Part shown: in pieces, positions 49,063 through 59,039 of the stretch
How positions within the stretch are numbered: the stretch's first letter is position 1
Layout of the letters: the number at the start of each line of letters is the position of its first letter
DNA from: Cynocephalus volans
Lineage: Eukaryota > Chordata > Mammalia > Dermoptera > Cynocephalidae
DNA length: 64,000 bases
NCBI RefSeq assembly: GCF_027409185.1
Contig: NC_084462.1
Coordinates: forward strand, 83,686,179-83,750,178
Reading direction: 5' to 3'
Translations under genes and position numbers: made by a program
Notes under the pieces: generated by a model
What the model saw: the letters and a program-made list of their open reading frames with translations, nothing else
Told to the model about the DNA's origin: nothing
Database searches by the model: none

Positions 49063-49165
49063 GGCTGGCTGGTCAGCTCACTTGGGAAAGTGTGGTACTG
49101 GCAACACAAGGTCAAGAGTTTGTATCCCTGGACTGGCCAGCTGCCAAAAAAAAAAAAAAAAAAAA
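49063..49165 (+). repeat. CYN-type tRNA-derived SINE, monomer
   Basis: Starts GGCTGGCTGGTCAGCTCACT, has 'agtgtggtactggcaacaca', 'aggtcaagagtttgtatccc' (decayed B box) and 'tggactggccagctgcc', then a 20-base A tail (49146-49165). The flanks 'tcaattttta' and 'tcaaattttttta' suggest a target-site duplication. Confidence 0.8.
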
Positions 49166-49377
49166 GTCAAATTTTTTTACAGTAGGGGTAGCAATTAAAA
49201 ACTTTCCTTTATTGCTTTTACATTTATTATTAAATAAGAGCTTTATATATTTTTTCTCTCCTGTCCTTTGTCTCTCTTTTTTGAGTTTCACTGTGTGTTC
49301 ATTGATATTTATTTATTCAGTGTATTACAGCATTACAGTCATTATTCTTTTTGATGCTCACATTTGTTTCAAAGGTC

Positions 49378-49393
49378 AGTAGAAGTCACTTTA
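49378..49393. other. Target-site duplication of the full-length L1 (3' side)
   Basis: agtagaagtcacttta, identical to 56178-56193 on the other side of the element. Confidence 0.95.
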
Positions 49394-49473
49394 TTTTTTA
49401 TTTTTATTTTTATTTTTTAAATTTTATTTTGTCGATATACATTGTGGCTGATTATTGCTCCCCATCACCAAAA

Positions 49474-49505
49474 CCTCCCTCCCTTCTCCCTCCCCCCCTC
49501 CCCCC
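49474..49505 (-). other. G-rich tract in L1 3' UTR (possible G-quadruplex)
   Basis: On the L1 sense strand there are several runs of three or more G separated by single A or AA. Polypurine G-rich tracts in the 3' UTR are a recurring L1 feature in mammals and can fold into quadruplexes. Folding is inferred, not shown. Confidence 0.7.
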
Positions 49506-49569
49506 AACAATGTCCTTTCTGTTTGCTTGTTGTATCAACTTCAAATAATTGTGGTTGTTATATCTTCTT

Positions 49570-49611
49570 CCCCCCCCCCCCGGTTTGTGTGTGTGTGTGT
49601 GTGTGTGTGTG
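49570..49611. repeat. Poly(C) followed by (GT)n in L1 3' UTR
   Basis: Twelve C (49570-49581), then ggttt, then about 13 GT units. On the L1 sense strand this is (AC)n followed by a run of G. Confidence 0.95.
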
Positions 49612-49628
49612 AATTTATATATTAATTT

Positions 49629-52600
49629 TTAGCTCCCACCAATAAGTGAGAACATGTGGTATTTCTCTTTCTGTGCCTGACTTGTTTCACTTAATATAAT
49701 TCTCTCAAGGTCCATCCATGTTGTTGCAAATGGCAGTATTTCATTCGTTTTTATAGCTGAGTAGTATTCCATTGTGTAGATGTACCACATTTTCCGTATC
49801 CACTCATCCGATGATGGACATTTGGGCTGGTTCCAACTCTTGGCTATTGTAAAGAGTGCTGCGATAAACATTGGGAACCAGGTATACCTTCAACTTGATG
49901 ATTTCCATTCCTCTGGGTATATTCCCAACAGTGGGAAAGCTGGGTCGTATGGTAGATCTATCTGCAATTGTTTGAGGAACCTCCATACCATTTTCCATAG
50001 AGGCTGCACCATTTTGCAGTCCCACCAACAATGTAGGAGAGTTCCTTTTTCTCCGCAGCCTCGCCAGCATTTATCGTTCAGAGTCTTTTGGATTTTAGCC
50101 ATCCTAACTGGGGTTAGATGGTATCTCAATGTGGTTTTGATTTGCATTTCCCGGATGCTGAGTGATGTTGAGCATTTTTTCATATGTCTGTTGGCCATTT
50201 GTATATCTTCCTTAGAGAAATGCCTACTTAGCTCTTTTGCCCATTTTTTAATTGGGTTGCTTGTTTTCTTCTTGTACAGTTGTTTGAGTTCCTTATATAT
50301 TCTGGATATTAATCCTTTGTCAGATGTATATTTTGCAAATATTTTCTCCCACTCTGTTGGTTGTCTTTTAACTCTGTTAATTGTTTCTTTTGCTGTGCAG
50401 AAGCTTTTTAGTTTGATATAATCCCATTTGTTTATTTTTCCTTTGGTTGCCCGTGATTTGGGGTCGTATTCATGAAGTCTGTGTCCAGTCCTATTTCCTG
50501 AAGTGTTTCTCCTATGTTTTCTTTAAGAAGTTTTATTGTTTCAGGGTGTATATTTAAATCCTTAATCCATTTTGAGTTGATTTTAGTATACGGTGAGAGG
50601 TATGGATCTAGTTTCATTCTCCTGCATATGGATATCCAGTTATCCCAGCACCATTTGCTGAAGAGGCAGTCCCTTCGCCACTGAATAGGCGTGGTGCCTT
50701 TGTCAAAGATCAGCTGACAGTAAGTGTGTGGGTTGATTTCTGGATTCTCTATTCTATTCCATTGGTCAGTGTGTCTGTTTTTATGCCAGTACCATACTGT
50801 TTTGGTTATTATAGCTTTGTAGTATAGCTTAAAGTCAGGTAGTGTTATACCTCCAGCTTTATTTTTTTTGCTCAGCATTGCTTTGGCTATGCGTGGTCTT
50901 TTATTGTTCCATATAAATGTCTGGATAGTTTTTTCCATTTCTGAGAAAAATGTCTTTGGAATTTTGATGGGGATTGCATTGAATTTGTAGATCACTTTGG
51001 GTAGTATGGACATTTTCACTATGTTGATTCTTCCAATCCAAGAGCATGGGATATCTTTCCATCTTCTTGTATCCTCTCTAATTTCTCTCAGCAGTGGTTT
51101 GTAGTTCTCATTATAGAGATTTTTCACCTCCTTGGTTAACTCAATTCCTAAGTATTTTATTTTTTTGGTGGCTATTGTAAATGGGCAGGCTTTCTTGATT
51201 TCTCTTTCTGCATGTTCACTATTGGAGAAAAGAAATGCTACTGATTTTTGTGTGTTGATTTTGTATCCTGCTACTGTGCTGAAATCATTTATCAATTCCA
51301 ACAGTTTTTTTGTAGAGGTTTTAGGCTGTTCGATATATAGGATCATGTCATCTGCAAACAGGGACAGTTTGACTTCATCTTTTCCAATCTGAATGCCCTT
51401 TATTTCCTTCTCTTCTCTGATTGCTCTGGCTAGTACTTCCAACACTATGTTGAATAGGAGTGTTGAGAGTGGGCATCCTTGTCTAGTTCCTGTTCTTAAA
51501 GGAAAAACTTTCAGCTTTTCCCCATTCAGGATGATATTGGCTGTGGGTTTGGCATATATGGCTTTAATTATGTTGAGATACTTTCCCTCTATACCTAACT
51601 TATAGAGGGTCTTTGTCATGAATGAGTGCTGAACTTTATCAAATGCTTTTTCAGCATCTATAGAGATGATCATATGGTCCTTGTGTTTGAGTTTATTAAT
51701 ATGGTGTATCACATTTATTGATTTGCGTATGTTGAACCAACCTTGCATCCCTGGGATGAATCCCACTTGATCGTGATGAATAATTTTACGTATGTGTTGC
51801 TGTATTCTGTTTGCTAGTAATTTAGTGAGGATTTTTGCATCTATATTCATCAAGGATATTGGCCTGTAGTTTTCTTTTTTGGTTATATCTTTACCTGGTT
51901 TTGGTATCAGGATGATGTTTGCTTCATAGAATGAGTTTGGGAGATTTGTGTCCGTTTCAATCTTTTGGAATAGTTTGTAAAGAATCGGTGTCAATTCCTC
52001 TTTGAATGTTTGGTAAAATTCTGCTGTGAATCCATCTGGTCCTGGGCTTTTCTTTGTTGGGAGCCTTCTGATAACAGCTTCAATCTCCTTTATTGTTATT
52101 GGTCTGTTCAAATTTTCTACGTCTTCATGGTTCAGTTTTGGGAGCTTGTGTGTGTCCAGAAATTTATCCATTTCCTCCAGATTTTCAAATTTGTTGGCGT
52201 ATAGTTGTTTATAGTAGTCTCGAATGATTCCTTGTATTTCAGATGAATCAGTTGTAATATCGCCTTTTTCATTTCTAATTTTTGTTATTTGAGTCTTTTC
52301 TCTTCTTTTTTTTGTTAGCCATGCTAATGGTTTGTCAATTTTATTTATCTTTTCAAAAAACCAACTTTTTGATTCATTGATCTTTTGAATTGTTTTTTGG
52401 TTTTCAATTTCATTCAGTTCTGCTCTGATCTTAATGATTTCTTTCCGTCTGCTAACTTTAGGTTTGGATTGTTCTTGTTTTTCTAGTTCTTTAAGGTGAA
52501 GTGTTAGGTTGTTCACTTGCCATCTTTCTATTCTTCTGAAGTGAGCGTTTAATGCAATAAATTTTCCCCTCAATACTGCTTTTGCAGTATCCCACAGGTT

Positions 52601-53455
52601 TTGGTATGATGTATCATTGTTTTCATTAGTTTCAATAAATTTTTTGATTTCCTGCTTGATTTCTTCTTGGACCCACATGTCATTAAGTAGAATGCTGTTT
52701 AATTTCCATGTGTTTGTATAGTTTCCAGAGTTTCGTTTGTTATTAATTTCTAGTTTTAATCCATTGTGGTCTGAGAAGATACATGGGATAATTGCAATTT
52801 TTTTGAATTTATTGAGACTTGATTTGTGACCTAATATGTGATCTATCCTGGAGAATGATCCATGTGCTCATGAGAAAAATGAATATTCTGAGGTTGTTGG
52901 GTGGAATGTTCTGTAGATATCTGCCAATTCCAATTGGTCTAGAGTCTTGTTTAGATCTTGTGTTTCTCTACTGATTCTTTGCCTAGATGATCTGTCTAAT
53001 ATTGACAGTGGGGTGTTCAGGTCCCCTGCTATTATGGTATTAGTGTCTATTTCCTTCTTTAGGTCTAATAGAGTTTGTTTTATAAATCTGGCTGCTCCAA
53101 CATTGGGTGCGTACATATTTATGATTGTTATGTCTTCTTGATGGATCAGTCCTTTTATCATTAAGTAGTGTCCCTCATTGTCTCTTTTTATGGTTTTTAG
53201 TTTAAAGTCTATTTTGTCAGATATAAGAATAGCTACTCCAGCTCGTTTTTCTTTTCTGTTTGCATGGTAAATCTTTTTCCATCCTTTCACTCTTAGTCTG
53301 TGTGAATCTTTATGGGTGAGGTGGGTCTCTTGTAGGCAGCATATAGTTGGGTCCTGCTTTTTGATCCAGTCAGCCAGTCTGTGTCTTTTAATTGGGGAAT
53401 TTAAGCCTTTTACATTAAGAGTTGTTATTGAAAGGTGATGATTTATTCCTAGCAT
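49629..53455 (-). pseudogene. L1 ORF2: endonuclease / reverse transcriptase, disabled
   Basis: The span equals 1275 codons once one base is allowed for, the usual L1 ORF2p length. The endonuclease domain (residues 1-~235) shows N14, E43 in QETHL, GDLNTPLS near 145 and SDHN with H230. The reverse transcriptase carries [19 protein letters not shown] and the catalytic FADD at residues 700-703 (51347-51358), the same numbering as human ORF2p. The C-terminal Cys-rich motif CWRGCG...HCWWDC is at 50016-50069. Lesions: TGA at codon 196 (52868-52870), inside the endonuclease; a single-base frameshift at a C-run near 50460-50463, which ends the frame at 50432; and TGA at 49890-49892. Frames at 53455-52868 and 52678-50432 are in register, so only the stop separates them. 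Confidence 0.95.
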
Positions 53456-53642
53456 TTTATTGGTTGTTTGGTTGTCTTAGGTGTCTTTTGTTCCTTGCTT
53501 TCTGATTTACTGTTTGTTTTCTGTGTTTGTTGGTTCCTTAGGTTGTAGACAGTGTTTTTGTTAGCTTGTTTTCTCTTCATGAATGCCATTTTTATTATAC
53601 TAGCGGGTATAGATTTTTCTTGGGTTTTTATGGCAGTGGTAG
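53456..53642 (-). other. Inter-ORF spacer of the L1
   Basis: About 187 bases between the ORF1 TAA and the ORF2 ATG, longer than the ~63 bases of human L1. No coding sequence on the L1 strand. Confidence 0.7.
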
Positions 53643-54641
53643 TTATTTTTCAGGAACCAAACCCAGTACTCCCTTGAGGATTTCTTGTAAGGGTGGTCTT
53701 GTGGTATTGAACTCCCGCAGTTTTTGTTTGCCTGAGAAATATACTATTTGCCCCTCATTTCGGAAGGATAGCCTTGCAGGGTAGAGTATTCTTGGCTGGC
53801 AATCTTTGTCTTTTAGTATTTTGATAATATCATCCTATTCCTTTCTAGCTTTTAGGGTTTGTGATGAAAAGTCTGATGTTAACCTGATTGGGGCTCCCTT
53901 ATAGGTGATTTGACGCTTCTCTCTTGCAGCTTTTAAGATTCTCTCTTTGTCTCTGAGTTTTGCCAATTTGACTATGACATGTCTTGGAGAAGGCCTTTTT
54001 GGGTTGAATACGTTTGGAGATCGTTGAGCTTCCTGGATCTGAAGATCTGTGATTTTTCCTATACCTGGGAAGTTTTCTGCCACTATTTTGTTGAATATGT
54101 TTTCAATGGAATCTCCATTTTCCTCCTCTTCTGGAATACCCATGACTTGGATATTTGATCGCTTAAGGTTGTCTGATATCTCTCTCAGATTTTCTTCAAT
54201 GTCCTTGATTCTTTTTTCTTTCTTTTTGTCTGCTTGTGTTATTTCAAACAGCCCATCTTCAAGTTCAGAGCTTCTCTCTTCAACTTCGACAAGCCTGCTG
54301 GTTAAACTCTCCGTTGTGTTTTTTATTTTGTTGAATAACTTCTTCAGTTCAGCAAGTTCTGCTACATTTTTTTTCAGGACATTGATTTCCTTGTACATTT
54401 CCTCTTTCAGATCCTGTATACTTTTCCTCATTTCATCATGATGTCTAGCTGAGTTTTCTTGTATCTCATTCAGTTTCCTTAGAATTATCACTCGAAATTC
54501 CTTGTCAGTCATTTCAAGGGCTTCTTGTTCTATAGGATCTAGAGTTTGAGATTTATTAACTTTTGGTGGTGTACTTTCTTGATTTTTTGTATTACTGGTA
54601 TCTTTTTTTTGGTGTTTATTCATTGTGGCAGGGGGTTTCAC
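53643..54641 (-). pseudogene. L1 ORF1: RNA-binding chaperone, one nonsense codon
   Basis: The full frame is 332 codons plus TAA (53643-53645), close to the ~338 of human L1. A TAG at 53835-53837 (codon 269, likely from TGG) truncates it to 268 residues. Order: a polar N-terminus (1-45), a long heptad-rich coiled coil (about 45-155) that would trimerise the protein, an RRM (about 160-240, with NIQVMGIPEEEE and HVIVKLAKLRDKERILKAAR), and a C-terminal domain starting near 243 (REKRQITYKGAPIRL) that the stop removes in large part. It works with ORF2p in the L1 ribonucleoprotein. The start is the first Met of the open frame, in line with the position of ORF1 after the 5' UTR. Confidence 0.93.
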
Positions 54642-54733
54642 AGTCCACCGGTTTGAGACTAATGACTAACTAGGATGTTGCTGTGGTTGCCAATTTGGTA
54701 TGGCTCCCTCCGTGACTGCTCAGTTGGCCTCTA

Positions 54734-55333
54734 GTGCCTTGTGTGTGTGGTTGCCTCGGGTCTTGGGCTTCTCCAGGGAGCCACCTTTCTGGTCAGCTTG
54801 GACTCTGCTGGGCTGGTGGATCATGTACTACAGGGTGTGTGATCTCTGTTGAGCTTTCACTTCCTGTGGAGGACTTCTCCCTGTTCCGTGTGCTCTGGCC
54901 CAGGCTGTTAGATCGTGCAGTGGCGACCCCACCAGGTGTGTGGTTTCTGTCGAGTCTCTGCCTCTCTGGCCGCACGTCTCCCCACTCTGTGCGCACTGTG
55001 CTGGGCTGGGGCATGTCTTCTGCACCCCTCGTCTATCAGCTGGGCCTTCAAGACCCTGCTCGGCACCGCCTCGCCCAGGAAGTCTACCAGGTTTCTGCTG
55101 GGCATAGACGACCGGTCTCTCTGGGTGCCTTTGTAGCACTATGTAGATCTTTCTCGGGTCTTGTTCACCTTTGTCCCCCCCAGTATAAACCGAGTCTAGC
55201 GCCCACCTGCAGCCTGGTCTCCGGCAGGTTCAAGCGGACCTGGGAACTCTCCTACCACACTATTCCCAACCAGAAATTCGTTAGGCTTTTTTCCAAACTG
55301 GTGGCCGCAGAGATGGTATCTGCCTCCCAGTAA
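54734..55333 (+). other. Antisense open frame in L1 5' UTR (ORF0-like candidate)
   Basis: A 199-codon frame running opposite to the L1. Its translation has no recognised domain. It contains an imperfect ~33-residue internal repeat (CVISVELSLPVED... and VWFLSSLCLSGRT...) that reflects the DNA repeats in the UTR. Primate L1s carry a shorter antisense ORF0 in the 5' UTR; this could be an independent counterpart, or a chance frame in GC-rich DNA, where stops are rarer. Confidence 0.3.
54811..55015 (-). repeat. Imperfect ~100-bp tandem repeats in L1 5' UTR
   Basis: Related unit starts (ggctg-tgga/taga-tc-tg type) occur at 54811, 54903 and 55004. 'ggtgtgtgatctctg' at 54834 pairs with 'ggtgtgtggtttctg' at 54935. 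Two units plus a partial third, clearly diverged. Confidence 0.55.
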
Positions 55334-56153
55334 CAGGGAGTTTACCTGGGGCCGGAGTCCAGGGTATGGTGGAGTGACAGTCGGCCCGCCTGTACTTCCT
55401 TGCCCTCCCGACACTGGCCCGGGATGCCCCCCACCACCAGACCTGCCAGAGAACCGCGGAGGGAGTGGGAGCGGAGGCCGGTCCGCAGGCTCCGGAAAGC
55501 CCGGCGCCAGGCCAAGCAAGTGGGAGGGCTCAGTGATGGCCGAGCAGGGCGGAGCTGCCCGCACCTGGGAAAATGGAGGCAGCACCGGGCGGTGAGTGGC
55601 CTGGTGGTGCAGGCGGGAGCCGTGTGGGCATCCACCCCCCGAACAGAGCTGTGCCAGGGATCACTCACAGTGCTGTGCCAGGTCGGGTGCTCGCTCTCTG
55701 TCTCTGGTTTGCGGCCTTTCCCAGTTCTCGGCCGCTGCCGCCTCGGGCTGTTCAGACGCGGCGCGGCTCGGGCTCGGGCGCTCCCAGGAATCTTCTTTAA
55801 TGCCGGCCTGAAACCTTGAATCCTGAATAGAGCAGCTGGCCGCCTTCAGCGTGGCCCCGGCCTCCGGGATCCTGGCTGCATCCACAGCAGCCCTGGCGCC
55901 GTGTTCCCTGTTTCGAGACTTGCTTTTGCAGCTAAGAAACAGTTCTTTTCCTCCTCCACACTTCAAAGCTGTTGCCTGTAAATGAGGCAGCCTCTCCTGC
56001 TGGGGGCAAAGTGGAGGTCACCCCCCACGACCGGTCAGCAGCAGCAGTCCTCCCTTAAGAGATGGCGAGAGGAAGGTCCACAAGTTTCCCGGCTGCCTCA
56101 GGCCCAGTGGCCGCCTTTTCCACCTCAGCTACTCCGCGCCAGCCGCCGCAGCC

Positions 56154-56165
56154 GCCGCCATCTTG
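56154..56165 (-). promoter_or_regulatory. YY1-type site at L1 5' end
   Basis: CAAGATGGCGGC on the L1 strand at about +13 to +24 of the element. A YY1 site at this position directs accurate start-site choice in human L1; the same role is inferred here. Confidence 0.75.
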
Positions 56166-56177
56166 AAAAACCCCTCC

Positions 56178-56193
56178 AGTAGAAGTCACTTTA
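56178..56193. other. Target-site duplication of the full-length L1 (5' side)
   Basis: agtagaagtcacttta, perfect match to 49378-49393. It fixes the element's 5' boundary at 56177. Confidence 0.95.
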
Positions 56194-57265
56194 ACCTGGC
56201 TTGTGGGTCTTTTTGACATGACTCTTTCTTTGAGTACTTTCTAGATTTTTGACATAACAAGATGTCCTTGGTTTATCTTGTACATTTCCTAAAATCAGTT
56301 GTTTTTCCAATGGACCCCAGTATATATATATTAGTGGAGAATGAGAAACCGAGATCTGGGGGCTAGATGTCCTTGTTTCTACTGGACTTTCATTTTTTTG
56401 ACCCATTTAAGTGGACAAACATAGGAATATATTTTTTAAAAACACGAGTTCATATCAATGTTTGTAATTAAAATTCAACATTACAGCATTTTTTTCTTAT
56501 TTCTTTTATTAACATGTTTTGTCTTACTTCAAAAATCTGGATTCCTAATAACATTAACGTTCTCTTATTTGCTTTACCTAAAATGTACATAAAATAGTTC
56601 TAAAATTACAATACTGGTATTTTTACTAGCATTAATAAATCTACTGACTGCATTTATGTTACTTGAAGTAAATATTTTCTCTAGGTGGAAATTTTATGAA
56701 ATTGAAATACAACTTGTATAATTTGTTTCCACTTGTGTTCTGTTTTAGGAAGTACTTTTTTGGTTCAGTTTTATTTTTTGAATACGTAAAATATTTACGT
56801 TTCAAAAGTAAAAACTGTATGAAAAGATATACTCAGAAATATTATTTCCATTGCTGTCTCTTCCAGCATTCCCCTCATTTCTCCTCAGTTTCTTTTTCTA
56901 AAAATGAGATATATATGTATTTACATATTATAGCATATTAATATATAAAGTATGTGTGCATATACATATATTCATATATATGCCCATATATATTTATAGA
57001 ATTCCTCTTACTTTTTTATACAAAACATGACACAGAATGAGAGGACTGTTTTCTCCATTTCTGCCCGGATTTCAGCTACACTGGTTCCTTGAGGACTGGA
57101 AAGTTTGGACATACGGACAATCAGCCAACTTGGGGTGTTCTCCTGGGGAGGCTTCACAGGAGCAAATGTGGACAGCGTGGGCATGGTGCAAGCAGACCCA
57201 AATGGCTTGGGGGCTAGAACACCAAACTTGACTTTGGTTATCTTGAGGGGGGTTGTTCTTTGGCC
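56194..57265. other. Unclassified AT-rich DNA
   Basis: Contains degenerate (TA)/(CATA)-rich sequence at about 56910-57000. Nothing else recognised. Confidence 0.35.
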
Positions 57266-57372
57266 TCAAACCAGTGGTTTAAGCTCTTCTATCTGAAGAC
57301 AGAAACTATGTTTACCTGCCTCTATATCCTCAGCTGTTAGCACGATATATCTGTTGAATGAATAAAAAGATA
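57266..57372 (+). repeat. L2 LINE 3' end
   Basis: 'tctgaagacagaaactatgt', 'ttacctgcctctatatcctc', 'agctgttagcacgatatatc', 'tgttgaatgaataaaaagat' follow the L2 terminus, including its TGAATGAA-type end. Confidence 0.75.
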
Positions 57373-57475
57373 AAAGGAAGCACGTGCTATAATTTTTGTG
57401 CTATAAAAAAAGAATGTAATTTTATTTTAGGGTTTATATGCTATGAGGCTAGGATGTTTGGGATTCAATTGTCTT

Positions 57476-57720
57476 AGGTCAGGTTCCCTAGAAGCTTGAT
57501 CCAGCAAAGATTTATGTGCAAATGACTTATTATACACATTGTCCAGGGGAGACCGGCAGAGGACTAGGGGAAGGACAGGGAAGCTAGGAGCCAATTAAGG
57601 GTGTGATTTCATGCGAAGTCCCCAAGGGAGCTAGACTTTTGTACTTTACATTTGTCAATAATTGGTCAAGGGCTCTTCCAGGGGAAAGTAAATATCCAGG
57701 CACTTCTGGCTCCCCTGAAT
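57476..57720 (+). mobile_element. LTR-like fragment, low confidence
   Basis: 'aggtcaggttccctagaagc', 'atgtgcaaatgacttattat', 'gaccggcagaggactagggg' and a late 'ggctcttccaggggaaagta' parallel the arrangement at 24786-25205. Ends not determined. Confidence 0.35.
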
Positions 57721-58610
57721 GCAGGCCAATGTCTGATATTGTCTGCTACAAATTATAATTCTGGTTTCAAATGGAGTTATTTTCCTAACCAACATTTTAT
57801 GAAAATAGCCATAAACATTGACTTTAATCAACTGCAATGATAGCTCTATATTTAATAAAACTTTCCAAAGTATGTTTAAACTGAATTACCAAGAAACCAC
57901 AGATATGTGTATTTCAGATGATGCCTATCATTGTGTGCATGCATTGTCCTTTTTAATTACTGCTTTATTTCTATTGCAACAAAACAGAATTCACCTTCAT
58001 TAAGGTCATGATATTCATAAGGAGTTCTTTCTGGAGAGAACTTTTTTGGGGTGGTGGAACTTAGGACAACTTGGTGTTTTGAGAAGTGGTTCAGACATTT
58101 CTGTTTGGTTGTTCTATTCTTACTGCTGATTTCCCTGTAGAAAAGAGGTAGTTAAGATTGCTCACTGGCTCTGTATATTGCCTTGGAAACAGCCTTTTCA
58201 TATCCTTGAGGGGCCATCCCATCAGCAACAGCAGCTTCACGTTGTTTCTTCACATGATACAAGTTGATTCATCTTCAATTTGCATGAGGCGACTGATTTG
58301 CCTCAACTTTTCTCATTCTTTGCTCCCACCATGTACCATTGCTTTCCAGCATCAAAGACACAAAAATCTGGGCAAATTTAGCTCATAAGTCTCTGAGTCA
58401 AAACCTTTTCTTATGCACAGATTTTGTCTTTTACCCATAACAGAGGCTCACCATTATTTTCTCAAAAGACTAAAACGCATAAAGTATCAAAGCAGTCCCC
58501 CACCAAACCAACATAATAGGGCTCTCCCCTCCCAGTGAGCCCTGTTCTTCAAAACAGTCCTCTTGGGAGGCAGTTTGTTTATTCCGAATAATTTAGAAAC
58601 ACATCTGAAT
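57721..58610. other. Unclassified DNA
   Basis: No repeat or supported exon. Confidence 0.35.
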
Positions 58611-58615
58611 TAGTC

Positions 58616-59027
58616 CATTTTTGTTGCTTATAACGAAATACCTGAAACTGAGTGATTTGTAAAGAAAAATGAAATTTACTGCTTACAGTTTCTGAGGCTG
58701 GGAAGTCCAAAGTTCACCTGGTGGTGGCAACAGTGACCCAGGGGTCTCACATTGCAAGATGGTGGAAGCAGAGAGAGAGAAAGACAGACTCTCCTCTTTC
58801 TTTTAAAGCCCTCAGAAGCACGCCCCTGACCACCATTTTTAACCTGTTCACTACTGCACGGTCCTACAATCCAATCACCTCCTCAAGACTCCACCTTTCA
58901 ATTTCCATAATAGGATTTCCCACCTTCTTAACAATCACAGTGGCGGCTAAGTTTCTAATACAAAAAACTTGGGGGACACAATTCAAACTTCAGGGAGTTT
59001 TGGGGGGAACATAATTCATCCACTACA
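58616..59027 (+). mobile_element. Solo LTR, MST/THE1-like (MaLR)
   Basis: A 412-base element beginning TGAATTAGTCC and ending CCACTACA, with a perfect 5-base target-site duplication, acatc, at 58611-58615 and 59028-59032. Landmarks: 'taacgaaatacctgaaactg', 'tgatttgtaaagaaaaatga', 'ttctgaggctgggaagtcca', 'catttttaacctgttcacta'-type and 'caatcacctcctcaagactc', 'gggggacacaattcaaactt'. No internal retroviral sequence adjoins it. Confidence 0.9.
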
Positions 59028-59039
59028 ACATCCTTTGGA

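Larger units (their letters stand above)
49394..56177 (-). mobile_element. Full-length L1 retrotransposon, recent
   Basis: A complete ~6.8-kb antisense L1. In element order: 5' UTR (56177-54642), ORF1 (54641-53643), a ~187-base spacer, ORF2 (53455-49629), a short 3' UTR and an A-rich tail (T-rich at 49394-49430). A perfect 16-base target-site duplication flanks it (49378-49393 and 56178-56193). Only four disabling lesions are visible in the two ORFs, so insertion was fairly recent. L1 encodes an RNA-binding chaperone (ORF1p) and an endonuclease/reverse transcriptase (ORF2p) that copy L1 RNA into the genome by target-primed reverse transcription and also mobilise SINEs and mRNAs. This copy is inactive as read. 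Confidence 0.97.
54642..56177 (-). promoter_or_regulatory. L1 5' UTR with internal promoter
   Basis: About 1.5 kb of G+C- and CpG-rich DNA upstream of ORF1, sharply different from the AT-rich surroundings. Young L1 5' UTRs hold an RNA polymerase II promoter that starts at the first base of the element. It includes the YY1-type site near the end, imperfect ~100-bp repeats at about 54811-55010, and an antisense open frame of 199 codons (54734-55333). Transcription from this copy is not demonstrated. Confidence 0.85.

Noticed and set aside
49780-50421. 213-codon plus-strand frame
   Set aside because: It is the antisense shadow of the L1 ORF2 C-terminal region; the minus-strand frames match L1 protein.
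54049-54441. 130-codon plus-strand frame
   Set aside because: Antisense shadow of the ORF1 coiled-coil region (Glu/Lys codons read as Ser/Phe/Leu on the other strand).
55196-55966. Frames of 70-139 codons on both strands
   Set aside because: They lie in the CpG-rich L1 5' UTR. Multiple frames on both strands are open because of base composition.
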